DNA of 64,000 bases, from positions 59,787-123,786 of the forward strand of contig DATMAN010000093.1 in assembly GCA_035560005.1 (NCBI GenBank). The letters are read 5' to 3'. The DNA is from Burkholderiales bacterium (GTDB lineage Bacteria; Pseudomonadota; Gammaproteobacteria; Burkholderiales; Eutrophovitaceae). Position 1 is the stretch's first letter. The number at the start of each line of letters is the position of its first letter. The position numbers and the translations under genes are program-made. Positions 1 to 10,612 of the stretch are shown here, in pieces. Below the pieces are notes generated by a model that was not told where the DNA came from, made no database searches, and saw nothing but the letters and a program-made list of their open reading frames with translations.

Positions 1-1363
1 AGTGTCGTACCGCGAGGCGCTCGAGGCCGGATACCACACCAACAAGACCATTTTGTCCAACTACAAGCCGCCCTACGCGGTGGACTGGAGCCCGTACAGG
101 AACACCCGCTGGGACGAGAACGACGACACGCAACTGCCCTTGGCGGATCTGCAGTTCCTGGCGCAGCGGCTGACCACCATCCCGCCCGAGTTCAAGCTGC
201 ATCCCAGGGTCGAGAAGATCATCGCCGACCGCCGCCTGATGGGGCAGGGCAAGATCCCGGTGGACTGGGGCATGGCCGAGAACCTGGCGTACGCTTCGCT
301 GCTCAAGGAGGGCTACTCGGTGCGCCTGTCGGGGCAGGACTCTGGGCGGGGGACATTCTTCCACCGCCACGCAGTGCTGCACGACCAGAACCGGGAAAAG
401 TGGGACCAGGGGATCTACATCCCCCTGCAGCACATCGCGCCCAACCAGGGCGATTTCGTGGTGATCGATTCGGTGCTCTCCGAGGAGGCCGTGCTCGGCT
501 TCGAGTACGGCTACGCGACCTCGGAGCCAAACGAGCTGGTCGTCTGGGAGGCGCAGTTCGGCGATTTTGCCAACGGCGCGCAGGTGGTGATCGACCAGTT
601 CATCGCCTCGGGCGAAGTCAAATGGGGCCGCATGTGCGGCCTGGTGCTGCTGCTGCCCCACGGCTACGAAGGACAGGGTCCCGAGCACTCATCGGGCCGG
701 ATCGAGCGCTTTCTGCAGTTGTGCGCCGACTACAACATGCAGATCTGCATTCCGGCCACGCCGGTGCAGATGTTCTTCCTCCTGCGCCGGCAGATGATCC
801 GCCCCTATCGCAAGCCGCTGGTCATCTTCACCCCCAAGAGCCTGTTGCGCCACAAGGATTCCGTGTCGCCGCTGGAGGAATTCGCCCAGAGCAAGTTCAA
901 GCCGGTCAACGGCGAATGGGACGCGGAGATCCGGCCGGAGAATGTCAAGCGCGTGATCTTCTGCAGCGGGAAGATCTTCTACGAGCTGCTCGCTGCGCGT
1001 CGCGAACGCAGCCGCAAGGACGTGGCGATCGTGCGCATAGCCCAGCTCTATCCGTTCCCGCACAAGGATTTCCAGGAGCAGATCGATCTGTACCGCAACG
1101 CCCGCGAAGTTCTCTGGTGCCAGGAAGAACCCGGCAACCAGGGCGCATGGCATCGCATCCAGCACTACCTGCTGCGCCACATGCGGCCGGACCAGATTCT
1201 GGCCTACGCATTGCGGCCCTCCTCGGCGTCTCCGGCGGTGGGCTATTTATCGCTGCACCTCGAGCAGCAGAAGGCGGTGGTGGATGCGGCGTTCGCCCCC
1301 ATCACCGACAACGTCGTTGTGCCGGTGCAGGGCACGGCGCGCGCCGACGCGCGCGCGGGGTGA
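1..1363 (+). CDS. sucA: 2-oxoglutarate dehydrogenase E1 component, C-terminal part (cut by window edge)
   Basis: This is the thiamine-diphosphate E1 subunit of the 2-oxoglutarate dehydrogenase complex (TCA cycle, cytoplasm), which decarboxylates 2-oxoglutarate and succinylates the E2 lipoyl group. Only about the last 453 residues are present, roughly half of the usual 930-950; the reading frame is open to base 1, so the true start lies outside the window. Signature stretches of the family are visible: GQDSGRGTFFHRHAV, the GFEYGY stretch of the pyrimidine-domain, GPEHSSGRIERFLQL and KSLLRH. sucB follows after 27 bases, then lpdA, giving the usual E1-E2-E3 operon. The last ~20 residues are Ala/Arg-rich and probably not conserved. 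Identification is firm. Confidence 0.97.
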   Translation, partial: VSYREALEAGYHTNKTILSNYKPPYAVDWSPYRNTRWDENDDTQLPLADLQFLAQRLTTIPPEFKLHPRVEKIIADRRLMGQGKIPVDWGMAENLAYASLLKEGYSVRLSGQDSGRGTFFHRHAVLHDQNREKWDQGIYIPLQHIAPNQGDFVVIDSVLSEEAVLGFEYGYATSEPNELVVWEAQFGDFANGAQVVIDQFIASGEVKWGRMCGLVLLLPHGYEGQGPEHSSGRIERFLQLCADYNMQICIPATPVQMFFLLRRQMIRPYRKPLVIFTPKSLLRHKDSVSPLEEFAQSKFKPVNGEWDAEIRPENVKRVIFCSGKIFYELLAARRERSRKDVAIVRIAQLYPFPHKDFQEQIDLYRNAREVLWCQEEPGNQGAWHRIQHYLLRHMRPDQILAYALRPSSASPAVGYLSLHLEQQKAVVDAAFAPITDNVVVPVQGTARADARAG

Positions 1364-1390
1364 AGCCGCAGTTCACGATGAGGAACGATC

Positions 1391-2629
<1,239 letters not shown>

Positions 2630-2649
2630 GGTCGATTCCCGGATGAACG

Positions 2650-4077
2650 ATGGCGAAGGCATTTGACGTCGCGGTGATCGGGGCAGGGCCCGGCGGGTAC
2701 GTGGCCGCGATCCGCGCTGCGCAACTCGGCCTGAATGTCGTCTGCATCGACGATTTCAGGAATGCCAGGGGCACGCCCAGCCTGGGTGGAACCTGTCTGA
2801 ACGTAGGCTGCATTCCGTCGAAGGCACTGCTGGAGTCCTCGGAGAACTACGAGCGCGCGCTGCGCAAGTTCGGCGAGCACGGCATTCGCATCAAGGAGGT
2901 CTCGCTCGACGTGACGGCGATGCTGGCGCGCAAGGACAGGATAGTCGACCAGTTCACGGGCGGGATTGCCTTGCTGTTCAGGAAGAACAAGGTGACCTCG
3001 CTGCACGGGCACGGACGCTTCGTCTCGGCGGGCGCCGCGTACCAGATCGAGGTGCGCAACGGCGATGGCGCGCAGATCGTCGAAGCCCGGCATGTGATCG
3101 TGGCTACCGGTTCCAGCGCGCGGCAGCTGCCGATGGCCCCAGTGGACAACGACCGCATCTGCGACAATGTGGGCGCGCTCTCGTTTCCGGAGGTACCGGC
3201 CAGGCTGGGCGTCATCGGCGCCGGCGTCATCGGCCTGGAGATGGGCAGCGTGTGGAAACGCCTGGGCTCGCAGGTCACCCTGCTCGAAGCATTGCCCGAG
3301 TTTCTGCCCTCGGCGGACCAGGCCGTGGCGAAGGAGGCCTGGCGGATCTTCACCAAGACCGTCGGTCTGGACATCCGCCTGAATTGCAGGATCGACGGCG
3401 TCAAGCGCGGCAAGAAGTCCGTCACGCTCGAGTACAGCGACGGCCAGTCCGCGCACAAACTCGAGTTCGACCGCCTGATCGTGTCCATCGGCCGGGCACC
3501 GAACTCGGCCGATCTCGGGGCCGAGACGATAGGCCTGAAGATCGACGCCCGCGGTTTCATCGAAGTGGACGAGCGCAACCGGACCAACCTGCCCAACGTC
3601 TACGCGATCGGCGACGTGGTGCGTGGCCCGATGCTCGCGCACAAATCCTCCGAGGAGGGCGTGGCGGTGGCGGAGACGATCGCCGGCCAGCACGGGCACG
3701 TCAACCTGGAAACCGTGCCATGGGTGATTTACACCGCCCCGGAGATCGCCTGGGTCGGCCGCACCGAGCAGCAACTGAAGGCCGAAGGCGTCGCATACCG
3801 CAGCGGGCAGTTTCCGTTCTCGGTCAGTGGTCGGGCGAGGGCGCTCGGCGAGACCGCCGGTTTCGTCAAGATGCTGGCGCACGCGCGCACCGATCGCATC
3901 CTCGGCGTGCACATACTGGGCCCTTATGCCTCGGAGCTCATCGCCGAGGCGGTGGTGGCGATGGAGTTTGCCGCCACTAGCGAGGACATCGCGCGCATCG
4001 TCCATGCCCATCCTTCGCTGTCGGAGGCGGTGCACGAAGCCGCGCTCGGCGTCGACAAGCGCTATCTGAACCTCTGA
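2650..4077 (+). CDS. lpdA: Dihydrolipoyl dehydrogenase (E3)
   Basis: FAD-dependent E3 subunit that reoxidises dihydrolipoamide with NAD+. The 475-residue protein shows the N-terminal FAD-binding GAGPGG motif (11-16), the redox disulfide CLNVGC (Cys49 and Cys54), a second nucleotide-binding GAGVIG motif near 185, the AIGDVV motif of the FAD domain near 320 and the C-terminal [13 protein letters not shown] stretch that supplies the catalytic His/Glu. It begins 20 bases after sucB and ends 5 bases before zapE. A short insertion ([12 protein letters not shown]) before the disulfide is typical of the 2-oxoglutarate-complex type of E3. No anomalies. Confidence 0.97.
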   Translation: MAKAFDVAVIGAGPGGYVAAIRAAQLGLNVVCIDDFRNARGTPSLGGTCLNVGCIPSKALLESSENYERALRKFGEHGIRIKEVSLDVTAMLARKDRIVDQFTGGIALLFRKNKVTSLHGHGRFVSAGAAYQIEVRNGDGAQIVEARHVIVATGSSARQLPMAPVDNDRICDNVGALSFPEVPARLGVIGAGVIGLEMGSVWKRLGSQVTLLEALPEFLPSADQAVAKEAWRIFTKTVGLDIRLNCRIDGVKRGKKSVTLEYSDGQSAHKLEFDRLIVSIGRAPNSADLGAETIGLKIDARGFIEVDERNRTNLPNVYAIGDVVRGPMLAHKSSEEGVAVAETIAGQHGHVNLETVPWVIYTAPEIAWVGRTEQQLKAEGVAYRSGQFPFSVSGRARALGETAGFVKMLAHARTDRILGVHILGPYASELIAEAVVAMEFAATSEDIARIVHAHPSLSEAVHEAALGVDKRYLNL

Positions 4078-4082
4078 GCTCG

Positions 4083-5198
4083 ATGCCCGACGCTCCGGCC
4101 GCCAGCGCCCCACCGGCCGCAGGCTTTCGCGCCCATGCGCTGCGCTGCGCCGAGCGCCACGGCTACCGTCTCGACGCGGCCCAACTGACAGCCTGCGGCG
4201 AACTGGACCGGCTCTATGCCGAGCTGAGGGGACTGGAGCACAACGGCCGCTCGCTGCTGCGCGTGTTCCAGCGCAGCGAGCCGGTGCGCGGGGTCTACCT
4301 GTGGGGTGGAGTGGGGCGGGGCAAGAGTTTCCTGATGGACTGCTTCCACGATAGCTTGCCGATGCTGCGCAAGCGCCGGCTGCATTTCCACCGTTTCATG
4401 CAGTCGGTCCATCGCCGGCTGCGGGAGCTTCAGGGCGAGGCCGACCCCCTGCGCCAGATCGGCCGGGAGATGGCGCGCGAAGTGCGCCTGCTGTGCCTGG
4501 ACGAGCTGCACGTGAGCGACATCGGCGACGCGATGATCATGCGCAACCTGCTGGCGGCGCTGTTCGAGCACGGGGTGGCGCTGGTCACCACCTCCAATCA
4601 GCGTCCCGACGAGCTGTACGAGCACGGCCTGCAGCGCGCACAGTTCCTTCCGGCCATCGAGCTGATCAAGCGGTGGATGGCCCTGGTCCATGTCGATGGC
4701 GCGACGGACTATCGTCTGGCGATGCTGGAGAGGGCAGGCGTGTTTCATGCACCGCTCGGCGCGGAAGCGGAAGCGGCGCTGGCCCGCACTTTCGAAGAGG
4801 TAACGGGGGGGCCAGGGGTCGAGGGAGCTTTCCTGGAGATCGCGGAACGCCGGATTTCGGCGCGGCGGCTGGGCGAGGGGGTGGCCTGGTTCGAGTTTGC
4901 GGCGCTGTGCGACGGGCCGCGGGCGCAGGCGGACTACATCGAACTGGCGCGGCGCTTCCACACGGTGCTGGTCTCCGGCGTGCCGGTGTTCGGCGCGGCC
5001 GATGGCGACCGGCGCCGCCGGTTTGCCTGGATGGTCGACGAGTTCTACGATCGCCGGGTGAAGCTCGTGCTGAGCGCGCAGGCGCAACCCGCCGCGTTGT
5101 TCGCGCGCGCCGGCAAGGCCGCCGAGGCGCAGCGGACGGTTTCGCGGCTGATCGAAATGCAGACGCGCCGCTACCTGAGCGAACCGCACCTGGCCTGA
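4083..5198 (+). CDS. zapE: Cell division protein ZapE (AFG1-like ATPase)
   Basis: AFG1/LACE1-family P-loop ATPase. In Escherichia coli ZapE associates with the Z-ring and affects FtsZ polymers. The 371-residue length fits the family (about 375). Walker A is GGVGRGKS (75-82) and Walker B is LLCLDELHVSD near 138-148; a TTSNQRPDELY sensor motif follows. The start ATG at 4083 is only 5 bases from the lpdA stop, so it is probably co-transcribed with the 2-oxoglutarate dehydrogenase genes, a position it often has in betaproteobacteria. Link to division here is inferred from the family, not from the neighbours. Confidence 0.93.
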   Translation: MPDAPAASAPPAAGFRAHALRCAERHGYRLDAAQLTACGELDRLYAELRGLEHNGRSLLRVFQRSEPVRGVYLWGGVGRGKSFLMDCFHDSLPMLRKRRLHFHRFMQSVHRRLRELQGEADPLRQIGREMAREVRLLCLDELHVSDIGDAMIMRNLLAALFEHGVALVTTSNQRPDELYEHGLQRAQFLPAIELIKRWMALVHVDGATDYRLAMLERAGVFHAPLGAEAEAALARTFEEVTGGPGVEGAFLEIAERRISARRLGEGVAWFEFAALCDGPRAQADYIELARRFHTVLVSGVPVFGAADGDRRRRFAWMVDEFYDRRVKLVLSAQAQPAALFARAGKAAEAQRTVSRLIEMQTRRYLSEPHLA

Positions 5199-5233
5199 GC
5201 CAGGCGCTTTTCAGACAAGGAGGGAGAAGGGCG

Positions 5234-6226
5234 ATGACTTCAGTCAAGGCGTACCGGATCTTCAGCGAAGACGGCAAGGTCACCAGCCGCTTCGTGGACA
5301 TGAGGCTCGACGAGCTGGATCCTGGTGAGGTGGTGGTCAAAGTCGCCTATTCCAGCGTCAACTACAAGGACGCCTTGGCCGCGACCGGCGCCGGCAAGAT
5401 CATCCGGCGTTTCCCTTGTGTCGGCGGCATCGACCTCTCGGGTACGGTGGTGGAGTCCAGCGATCCCCGATTCAGGCAAGGCGACCCGGTCATTGCCACC
5501 AGCTACGACCTCGGCGTCGCCCACGACGGGGGATATGCGCAGTATTGTCGCGTCCCCGCAGCCTGGGTGGTGCCGATGCCCCAGGGGCTGGATCTGTTCG
5601 AGGCGATGGCACTGGGGACCGCAGGGTTCACCGCCGGGCTGGCGGTGGAACGCATGGAGCACGAGGGCTTGAAGCCGGCCGCTGGACCGGTCATCGTGAC
5701 CGGCGCCACCGGCGGCGTGGGCAGCGTGGCGGTCGATATCCTCGCGGGCCGCGGCTACCAGGTGGTCGCCCTCACCGGAAAGGAGGGCGAGACCGCTTAC
5801 CTGAAGAAACTCGGCGCGCAGGAAGTCATGCTGCGCGCGAACCTCGACCTCGCCAAGATCAAGCCGCTGGACAAGGCGACGTGGGCCGGCGCGGTGGACA
5901 ACCTGGGTGGAGACGTGCTCTCGTGGATCGCCAGCACCATGCAGATCGGCGGTACCCTGGCTGTCATCGGACTGGCCGCAAGCCACCAGTTCAACACCAC
6001 CGTGATGCCGTTCATCCTGAGGGGCGTCAGCCTCTTGGGGATCGATTCCGTCAACGCGCCGATGGAGTTGCGGCAGAAAGTCTGGCGTCGCCTGGGAAGC
6101 GATCTCAAGCCGCGCTCGCTGAAGGAAATGGCGACCACGATCCGCTTCGAGGAACTGCCAGGCGTGTTCGACAAACTGCTCAAGGCGCAGGTGCGCGGAC
6201 GCACGGTGGTCAGAATCGGCGCTTGA
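5234..6226 (+). CDS. acuI: Acrylyl-CoA reductase (NADPH), YhdH/AcuI family quinone oxidoreductase
   Basis: Zinc-independent medium-chain dehydrogenase/reductase of 330 residues that reduces acrylyl-CoA to propionyl-CoA with NADPH. Family features include the N-terminal YSSVNYKDALAATG stretch (about 38-51), GGIDLSGTV, and the nucleotide-binding VTGATGGVGSVAV segment near 155-167. The frame is open much further upstream, but the ATG at 5234 follows a strong GGAGGGAGAAG ribosome site and gives the family's usual N-terminus. prpE starts 25 bases downstream, so the pair would feed propionyl-CoA from acrylyl-CoA and from propionate. AcuI versus a generic YhdH is not decidable by eye, but the gene pair favours AcuI. 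Confidence 0.88.
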   Translation: MTSVKAYRIFSEDGKVTSRFVDMRLDELDPGEVVVKVAYSSVNYKDALAATGAGKIIRRFPCVGGIDLSGTVVESSDPRFRQGDPVIATSYDLGVAHDGGYAQYCRVPAAWVVPMPQGLDLFEAMALGTAGFTAGLAVERMEHEGLKPAAGPVIVTGATGGVGSVAVDILAGRGYQVVALTGKEGETAYLKKLGAQEVMLRANLDLAKIKPLDKATWAGAVDNLGGDVLSWIASTMQIGGTLAVIGLAASHQFNTTVMPFILRGVSLLGIDSVNAPMELRQKVWRRLGSDLKPRSLKEMATTIRFEELPGVFDKLLKAQVRGRTVVRIGA

Positions 6227-6251
6227 GGCGCATCGCGCCAAGGGGAGGGAG

Positions 6252-8153
6252 ATGGGCGAAACATATCGGGCCTTCCATCGCCGCTCGATCGAGCAGCGCG
6301 AAGCGTTCTGGCGCGAGCAGGCGGCGCTCATCGACTGGCGCAAACCGTTCGACCGGGTGCTCGATTACAGTCGGCCGCCGTTTGCGCGCTGGTTCGTCGG
6401 CGGCGAGACCAACCTGTGCCACAACGCGGTCGATCGCCATCTGGCGGCGCGCGGCGATCAGAAGGCGCTGGTCTACCTCTCGACCGAGACGGGACAGCAG
6501 CGTGCCTACACGTACCACGAGCTGCATCGCGAGGTGAATCGCTTTGCCAGCGTGCTGCTCGGGCTCGGCGTGGCCAAAGGCGACCGCGTGCTCATCTACA
6601 TGCCGATGATCCCCGAGGCCGTCTTCGCGATGCTCGCCTGCGCGCGCCTGGGAGCCATTCACTCGGTGGTCTTCGGCGGTTTCGCCGCGGCGAGTCTTGC
6701 GAGCCGGATCGACGATGCCCGGCCGGCGGTGATGGTGACCGCCGACGCCGGCATGCGTGCCGGCAAGGTGATCGCGTACAAGCCCCTGGTCGACGAAGCG
6801 ATGCGCCTGTCGCAGTCGCCGCCGCGCCAGGTCGTGATCGTCAACCGGAATCTCGATCCCGGAATGCCGATCGTTGGCGGCCGCGACCTTGATTACGCGG
6901 CGCTGGTGCGTGCGCACGAGAACGCAGCCGTGCCGATCACCTGGCTGGAATCCACCGAGCCGAGTTACATCCTGTACACGTCGGGCACGACCGGCCGGCC
7001 CAAGGGCGTGCAGAGGGACACGGGCGGCCACGCCGTGGCGCTCGGCGCCTCGATGCAGTACATCTACTGCGGCCAACCCGGCGAGACGATGTTCACGACT
7101 TCCGATATCGGCTGGGTGGTTGGGCATTCCTATATCGTCTATGCGCCGCTGCTACGGGGCATGACGACGATCGTCTACGAAGGCGTGCCGATCCGTCCCG
7201 ACCCGGGCATCTGGTGGAAGATCGTGCAGGACGAGAAAGTGCACGTCATGTTCTCCTCGCCCACCGCCATCCGCGTTCTCAAGAAGCAGGATCCCGCGTA
7301 CCTGCGGAAGTACGATCTTTCGTCGCTCAAGCACCTGTTTCTCGCCGGCGAGCCGCTGGACGAACCCACGCACCGCTGGATCAGCGAGGCGCTCGGCAAA
7401 CCGGTGATCGATCATTATTGGCAGACCGAGACCGGATGGCCGATCCTCACCGCGGTTCCGGGCGTGGAGAAGACGCCGATCAAGTACGGCAGCCCCTCTT
7501 TTCCCGCCTACGGATACGACCTGCGGTTGCTGCGCGAGGCCGACGCCGGCGAAGCCGGTGTTGACGAGAAGGCGGTAGTGACCATCGTGCCGCCGCTGCC
7601 TCCGGGCTGCATGTCCACGGTGTGGGGCGACGACGAGCGCTTCGTGAAGACCTATTTCAGCACCTTCTCCTCGCGGGTCGTGTACTCCACCTTCGACTGG
7701 GGCATCCGCGATCGCGACGGTTACTACTTCATCCTCGGACGCACCGACGACGTGATCAACGTCGCGGGGCACCGGCTTGGTACGCGCGAAATCGAGGAGG
7801 CCGTCCAGGCCCATCCGAACATCGCCGAGGTGGCCGTGATAGGTGTGGCGGATCAGTTGAAAGGGCAGTTGCCCGTCGCGTTCGCGGTGGTCAAGGATTC
7901 CGCCAGGATTGCCACGGCGCAACTCAGGGATCTGCACGAGAAGGAGATCATGGCGACCGTGGATGCACAGCTCGGCGCGATCGCCCGCCCGGGACGCGTG
8001 TATTTCGTCTCGATGCTGCCGAAGACGCGTTCGGGAAAGCTGTTGCGCCGGAGCATCCAGGCGCTCGCGGAAGGCCGCGATCCCGGCGACCTGACCACAC
8101 TGGAAGATCCGGCCGCGCTGGAGCAGATCCGTCAGGTGGTGCAGGGTGACTAG
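6252..8153 (+). CDS. prpE: Propionate-CoA ligase
   Basis: ANL-superfamily acyl-CoA synthetase of 633 residues that activates propionate to propionyl-CoA through an adenylate. Motifs seen: the phosphate loop YTSGTTGRPKG near 240, the adenylate motif YWQTETGW near 390, the hinge/C-terminal region GRTDDVINVAGHRLGT near 495, and the C-terminal catalytic lysine in PKTRSGK near 594, the residue regulated by acetylation in this family. The start ATG at 6252 follows AGGGGAGGGAG. Its sequence is clearly different from the acetyl-CoA synthetase in this window (11581-13545) and matches the PrpE branch (GETYRAFHRRSIEQREAFW N-terminus). It follows acuI directly. Confidence 0.93.
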   Translation: MGETYRAFHRRSIEQREAFWREQAALIDWRKPFDRVLDYSRPPFARWFVGGETNLCHNAVDRHLAARGDQKALVYLSTETGQQRAYTYHELHREVNRFASVLLGLGVAKGDRVLIYMPMIPEAVFAMLACARLGAIHSVVFGGFAAASLASRIDDARPAVMVTADAGMRAGKVIAYKPLVDEAMRLSQSPPRQVVIVNRNLDPGMPIVGGRDLDYAALVRAHENAAVPITWLESTEPSYILYTSGTTGRPKGVQRDTGGHAVALGASMQYIYCGQPGETMFTTSDIGWVVGHSYIVYAPLLRGMTTIVYEGVPIRPDPGIWWKIVQDEKVHVMFSSPTAIRVLKKQDPAYLRKYDLSSLKHLFLAGEPLDEPTHRWISEALGKPVIDHYWQTETGWPILTAVPGVEKTPIKYGSPSFPAYGYDLRLLREADAGEAGVDEKAVVTIVPPLPPGCMSTVWGDDERFVKTYFSTFSSRVVYSTFDWGIRDRDGYYFILGRTDDVINVAGHRLGTREIEEAVQAHPNIAEVAVIGVADQLKGQLPVAFAVVKDSARIATAQLRDLHEKEIMATVDAQLGAIARPGRVYFVSMLPKTRSGKLLRRSIQALAEGRDPGDLTTLEDPAALEQIRQVVQGD

Positions 8154-8170
8154 CTGGGCAGGAAAAGAAT

Positions 8171-8191
8171 GGGGCGGCCAGCGGCTGCCCC
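8171..8191. terminator. Hairpin between convergent prpE and cupin gene
   Basis: Stem GGGGC-g-GCC / GGC-t-GCCCC with a 3-base loop, placed between the two convergent stop codons (8153 and 8214). There is no following T-run, so it is at best a weak or factor-assisted terminator. Confidence 0.35.
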
Positions 8192-8213
8192 CTTCGCGGA
8201 ATTTCCCTGTGGC

Positions 8214-8726
8214 TCAGTTGCGGGGGCGTGGATCGTCTGCGGGATCGATGTATTCGATCGGGTTGCCCACTGGCCCCATGCCCTGTTCCTGGATGATGAC
8301 TTCCGTGCGCGCCCATGCGTAATGCGGTACGCCCGCGCGGGTGATGTAAAACGCACCCGGCCGGAACTCGTTCATCGTCGTCGGATCGAAGCGCGCGCCC
8401 ACCCCAGACCAGTAGGTTCCTTCAAGGACCGTCACCACGCGCTCATCGGGGTGGCGGTGGGGCGGAAGCTTGTAGCCCGCAGGCATCCGGGCGCGAAAGA
8501 TGTACGGGCCCGGCTGCCTCGGGTCGCCGTAGAGCATGAGGGTCATCATGCCCCCGGGAACGGACTTGTTCGGCGCCCACTGGATATCCTGCGCATCGGC
8601 GGTGGCGAAACTGTCCCGCATCACGACGCTCATGTCGTTTGCGTTTTCGCCGTGCGCCACCGGGAAGGCCGCAATCGCCAGGGACACTCCCAGCACGTTC
8701 AGGGATCGCTTGCACAACGTTCGCAT
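8214..8726 (-). CDS. Exported cupin-domain protein
   Basis: Protein of 170 residues with a Sec signal peptide (MRTLCKRSLNVLGVSLAI..., cleavage likely after VAHG or nearby) followed by one cupin fold. The metal-binding cupin motif 1 is visible as PPHRHPDERVVTVLEG, and motif 2 as GAFYITRAGVPHYAW. ATG at 8726 follows GAGGAGATT, which decides the start over longer in-frame options. Cupins of this size (DUF4437/ChrR-like) bind a divalent metal; the substrate is unknown and I do not assign an activity. It is the first of three small minus-strand genes between prpE and tRNA-Ser, separated by 168 bases from the next one. Confidence 0.8.
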   Translation of the reverse strand: MRTLCKRSLNVLGVSLAIAAFPVAHGENANDMSVVMRDSFATADAQDIQWAPNKSVPGGMMTLMLYGDPRQPGPYIFRARMPAGYKLPPHRHPDERVVTVLEGTYWSGVGARFDPTTMNEFRPGAFYITRAGVPHYAWARTEVIIQEQGMGPVGNPIEYIDPADDPRPRN

Positions 8727-8894
8727 CCGTAATCTCCTCAACGATTCCTGCGGCGGGTCGCTTGCGCGGAAGATGTTATCACGCTTGTTCGACCGGACTT
8801 CAGGCAAGGTCGCGCGTGCGCAGCGCGTTGGAGCGGACTCACGGGCGCAGGCCTTCGTCCGGCGGACGAGCGCGCCGCGGCTCAAGCCGAACCG

Positions 8895-9308
8895 TCAGAA
8901 GCGCTTGAAGAGCGAGAGCGAGAGGAAGGAGTCGACCACGGCGTCGCCGAGCTCGATGCGGGGTGCGTAGCCGAGCGCCAGCCCGGTCTTTTCCCCGACG
9001 AGAAGCTCCGGAAAGACGAACGGAACCACCAAAACTTCGTAGCCGGTCACCAAGCCTGCGGTCACGCGCAGGCTCAAAGGGCCGGCGAGCGGCCAGTCGC
9101 CGCCCGTGCCGCTGTAGGTGGACGTCTTTTCGAGCGAGTTGCGGAAGGTTCCCACCGTGACAAACAGCCGTCCGTTGGACTTGCGCCACTTGAAGCCGAA
9201 GCCGGCGTTGTTCTCGTTGTACCCCGCAGCACGATCGAAGTGGTGCGAAGTGACGTGCACCGCGAGCTCGCGCGGGCAGTACTCGTAAGGGTCGCTGCAG
9301 TCGAACAT
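8895..9308 (-). CDS. PagP-like small outer-membrane beta-barrel protein, N-terminus uncertain
   Basis: From the ATG at 9308 this gives 137 residues of alternating polar/hydrophobic strands ending in Phe (LSLFKRF), as in outer-membrane barrels. By recall it resembles the lipid A palmitoyltransferase PagP: TSHHF aligns with the region of the catalytic His, YNENNAGFGF with YNERPWGGGF, and FRNSL with the catalytic Asp-Ser pair (Asp replaced by Asn here). Later stretches (TAGLVTGYEVLVVPF, ALGY) also fit. The frame stays open for about 900 bases upstream but the text there is not protein-like, and no signal peptide precedes the conserved part (alternative ATG at 9362). It may be decayed or have an unrecognised start. 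Function is an inference. Confidence 0.6.
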   Translation of the reverse strand: MFDCSDPYEYCPRELAVHVTSHHFDRAAGYNENNAGFGFKWRKSNGRLFVTVGTFRNSLEKTSTYSGTGGDWPLAGPLSLRVTAGLVTGYEVLVVPFVFPELLVGEKTGLALGYAPRIELGDAVVDSFLSLSLFKRF

Positions 9309-9787
9309 GGCGTTCTCGCTCGTCGCCCGTTGGGGTTCGCGCAGTGAGTCTGCAACCGCCATGCCATGCGCATTTCGCGCGCAGACCTTCCGCACCAAGA
9401 GGCCCCCGAACGCCCGGCCCCGCCGTCCTTGCGAAGTGGCTATGTAATTGGTGAGAAAAGCGGATCGCTGTTCACCGTGCAGTGAGCCGGCCCCGTCTGC
9501 TGAAAAGCGGATGGACGCCTGTCGGTGCAGCGCAAACAGTCGCAGGGCCCGTCGGCACCGCTGACTGACCGACGACAGGCCAGTCGAAGAACCGACGGCC
9601 GGCCAGACGCCTGAGACCGGGCTTGTGGTTGCAGGCTGCGAGTCGATGACCTCCGGCGGCCCCACACGAGGAGCCGGTGAAAGAGCGTGGAGGCGGAAAG
9701 CTGCGGCCAGACGATCGGCGCGCAAGGCGTTCCGAGGCACGCGGTGCGGGGAGGCGCCTGGACCCGCACTTCCGGGATCGGGCGAAT
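9309..9787. other. Non-coding stretch between two small minus-strand genes
   Basis: About 480 bases without a convincing gene. Open frames on both strands here are composed of Arg/Ala/Pro-rich text typical of GC-rich non-coding DNA. I see no RNA gene, repeat or strong promoter. It would be the place to look for the lost signal-peptide segment of the PagP-like gene. Confidence 0.5.
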
Positions 9788-10183
9788 CTAGCGCTGACGG
9801 TCGCCTTCGGTAACCGAAAGATTCGCTCGCGCGGTCCAGACCACCATGCGATAAAAGCTCTCGCGGCGTACTTCGGCAGGCATCTGGTCGCCGACTTGCA
9901 GGGTGAACATCACGCGCGCGAGGTCGCCTCGGGTCTCCAGGATGCGCACCGCGCTGATCACCTTGCCGAATTCCTCCTCGGGCAGATAGGTGCACTTCTG
10001 CTCGGCGAGCAGGCGCGCCTTCACGTCCTCGAGCGCCGCGCCTTGCACGCTCGCGGCCACCGCTTCGGCGTGCGCCTCCGGCGAAACGCAGAGCCAGGCA
10101 CTCTGGACGAAGCGTTCTCCGGCCGCCAGTGCCGTGTCTGCCAGGGCATGTACGCCGATCCAAACGAGCAACAGTTTTCGCAC
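9788..10183 (-). CDS. Secreted protein of unknown function
   Basis: A 131-residue protein beginning with GTG at 10183, with GGGAGA placed 8 bases upstream. The N-terminus MRKLLLVWIGVHALADTALA-AG is a clear Sec signal peptide. The mature part (about 110 residues) has two cysteines (WLCVS and QKCTYL), which could form a disulfide, and no domain I recognise. Codon use looks like that of its neighbours. It lies between the PagP-like gene and tRNA-Ser, in the same direction as both. I assign no function. Confidence 0.72.
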   Translation of the reverse strand: MRKLLLVWIGVHALADTALAAGERFVQSAWLCVSPEAHAEAVAASVQGAALEDVKARLLAEQKCTYLPEEEFGKVISAVRILETRGDLARVMFTLQVGDQMPAEVRRESFYRMVVWTARANLSVTEGDRQR

Positions 10184-10413
10184 GACGATCTCCCGAGAAG
10201 GTCCAGCGAACGCGCCTGCGCACGATCGCTTGCGGCGCGTTACTGTGGCGCGGGAAGGGGTGGTCGAGAAACAGACGGTGATCGATTGTGCCCGCGAGGG
10301 GTCGAAGCCGCCGGATACTCCCGCCGTTTCATCATTACGCTCGCGCCGACCAGCCGGCTATCACGAGCCACTTCCGCAGAAACGAGAACGCCCCGCGAGG
10401 GCATTTTCGTTTC

Positions 10414-10506
<93 letters not shown>

Positions 10507-10584
10507 GAATGCATTTCAATTGTTTGGTACTGGTTAGAACGCTACGCTTTGGCTTCGACCTAACCTGAAGGTTAGTCTGCGCCG

Positions 10585-10612
10585 CAATAAGGCCGCTGGG
10601 GCGGCCGTATTG
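10585..10612. terminator. Stem-loop abutting the half-tRNA remnant
   Basis: Inverted repeat CAATA-a-GGCCGC (10585-10596), loop TGGG, GCGGCC-g-TATTG (10601-10612): 11 pairs with one mismatch. It begins at the base next to the half-tRNA copy, so a minus-strand transcript of the remnant would run straight into it. There is only TTATTG after the GC stem, no true U-run, so terminator function is uncertain. Confidence 0.45.

Noticed and set aside
8895..10223. A single 442-residue open frame on the minus strand
   Set aside because: Only the last ~137 residues look like protein; the rest is Arg/Pro/Ala-rich frame-opening typical of GC-rich DNA and covers the separate secreted-protein gene in another frame.
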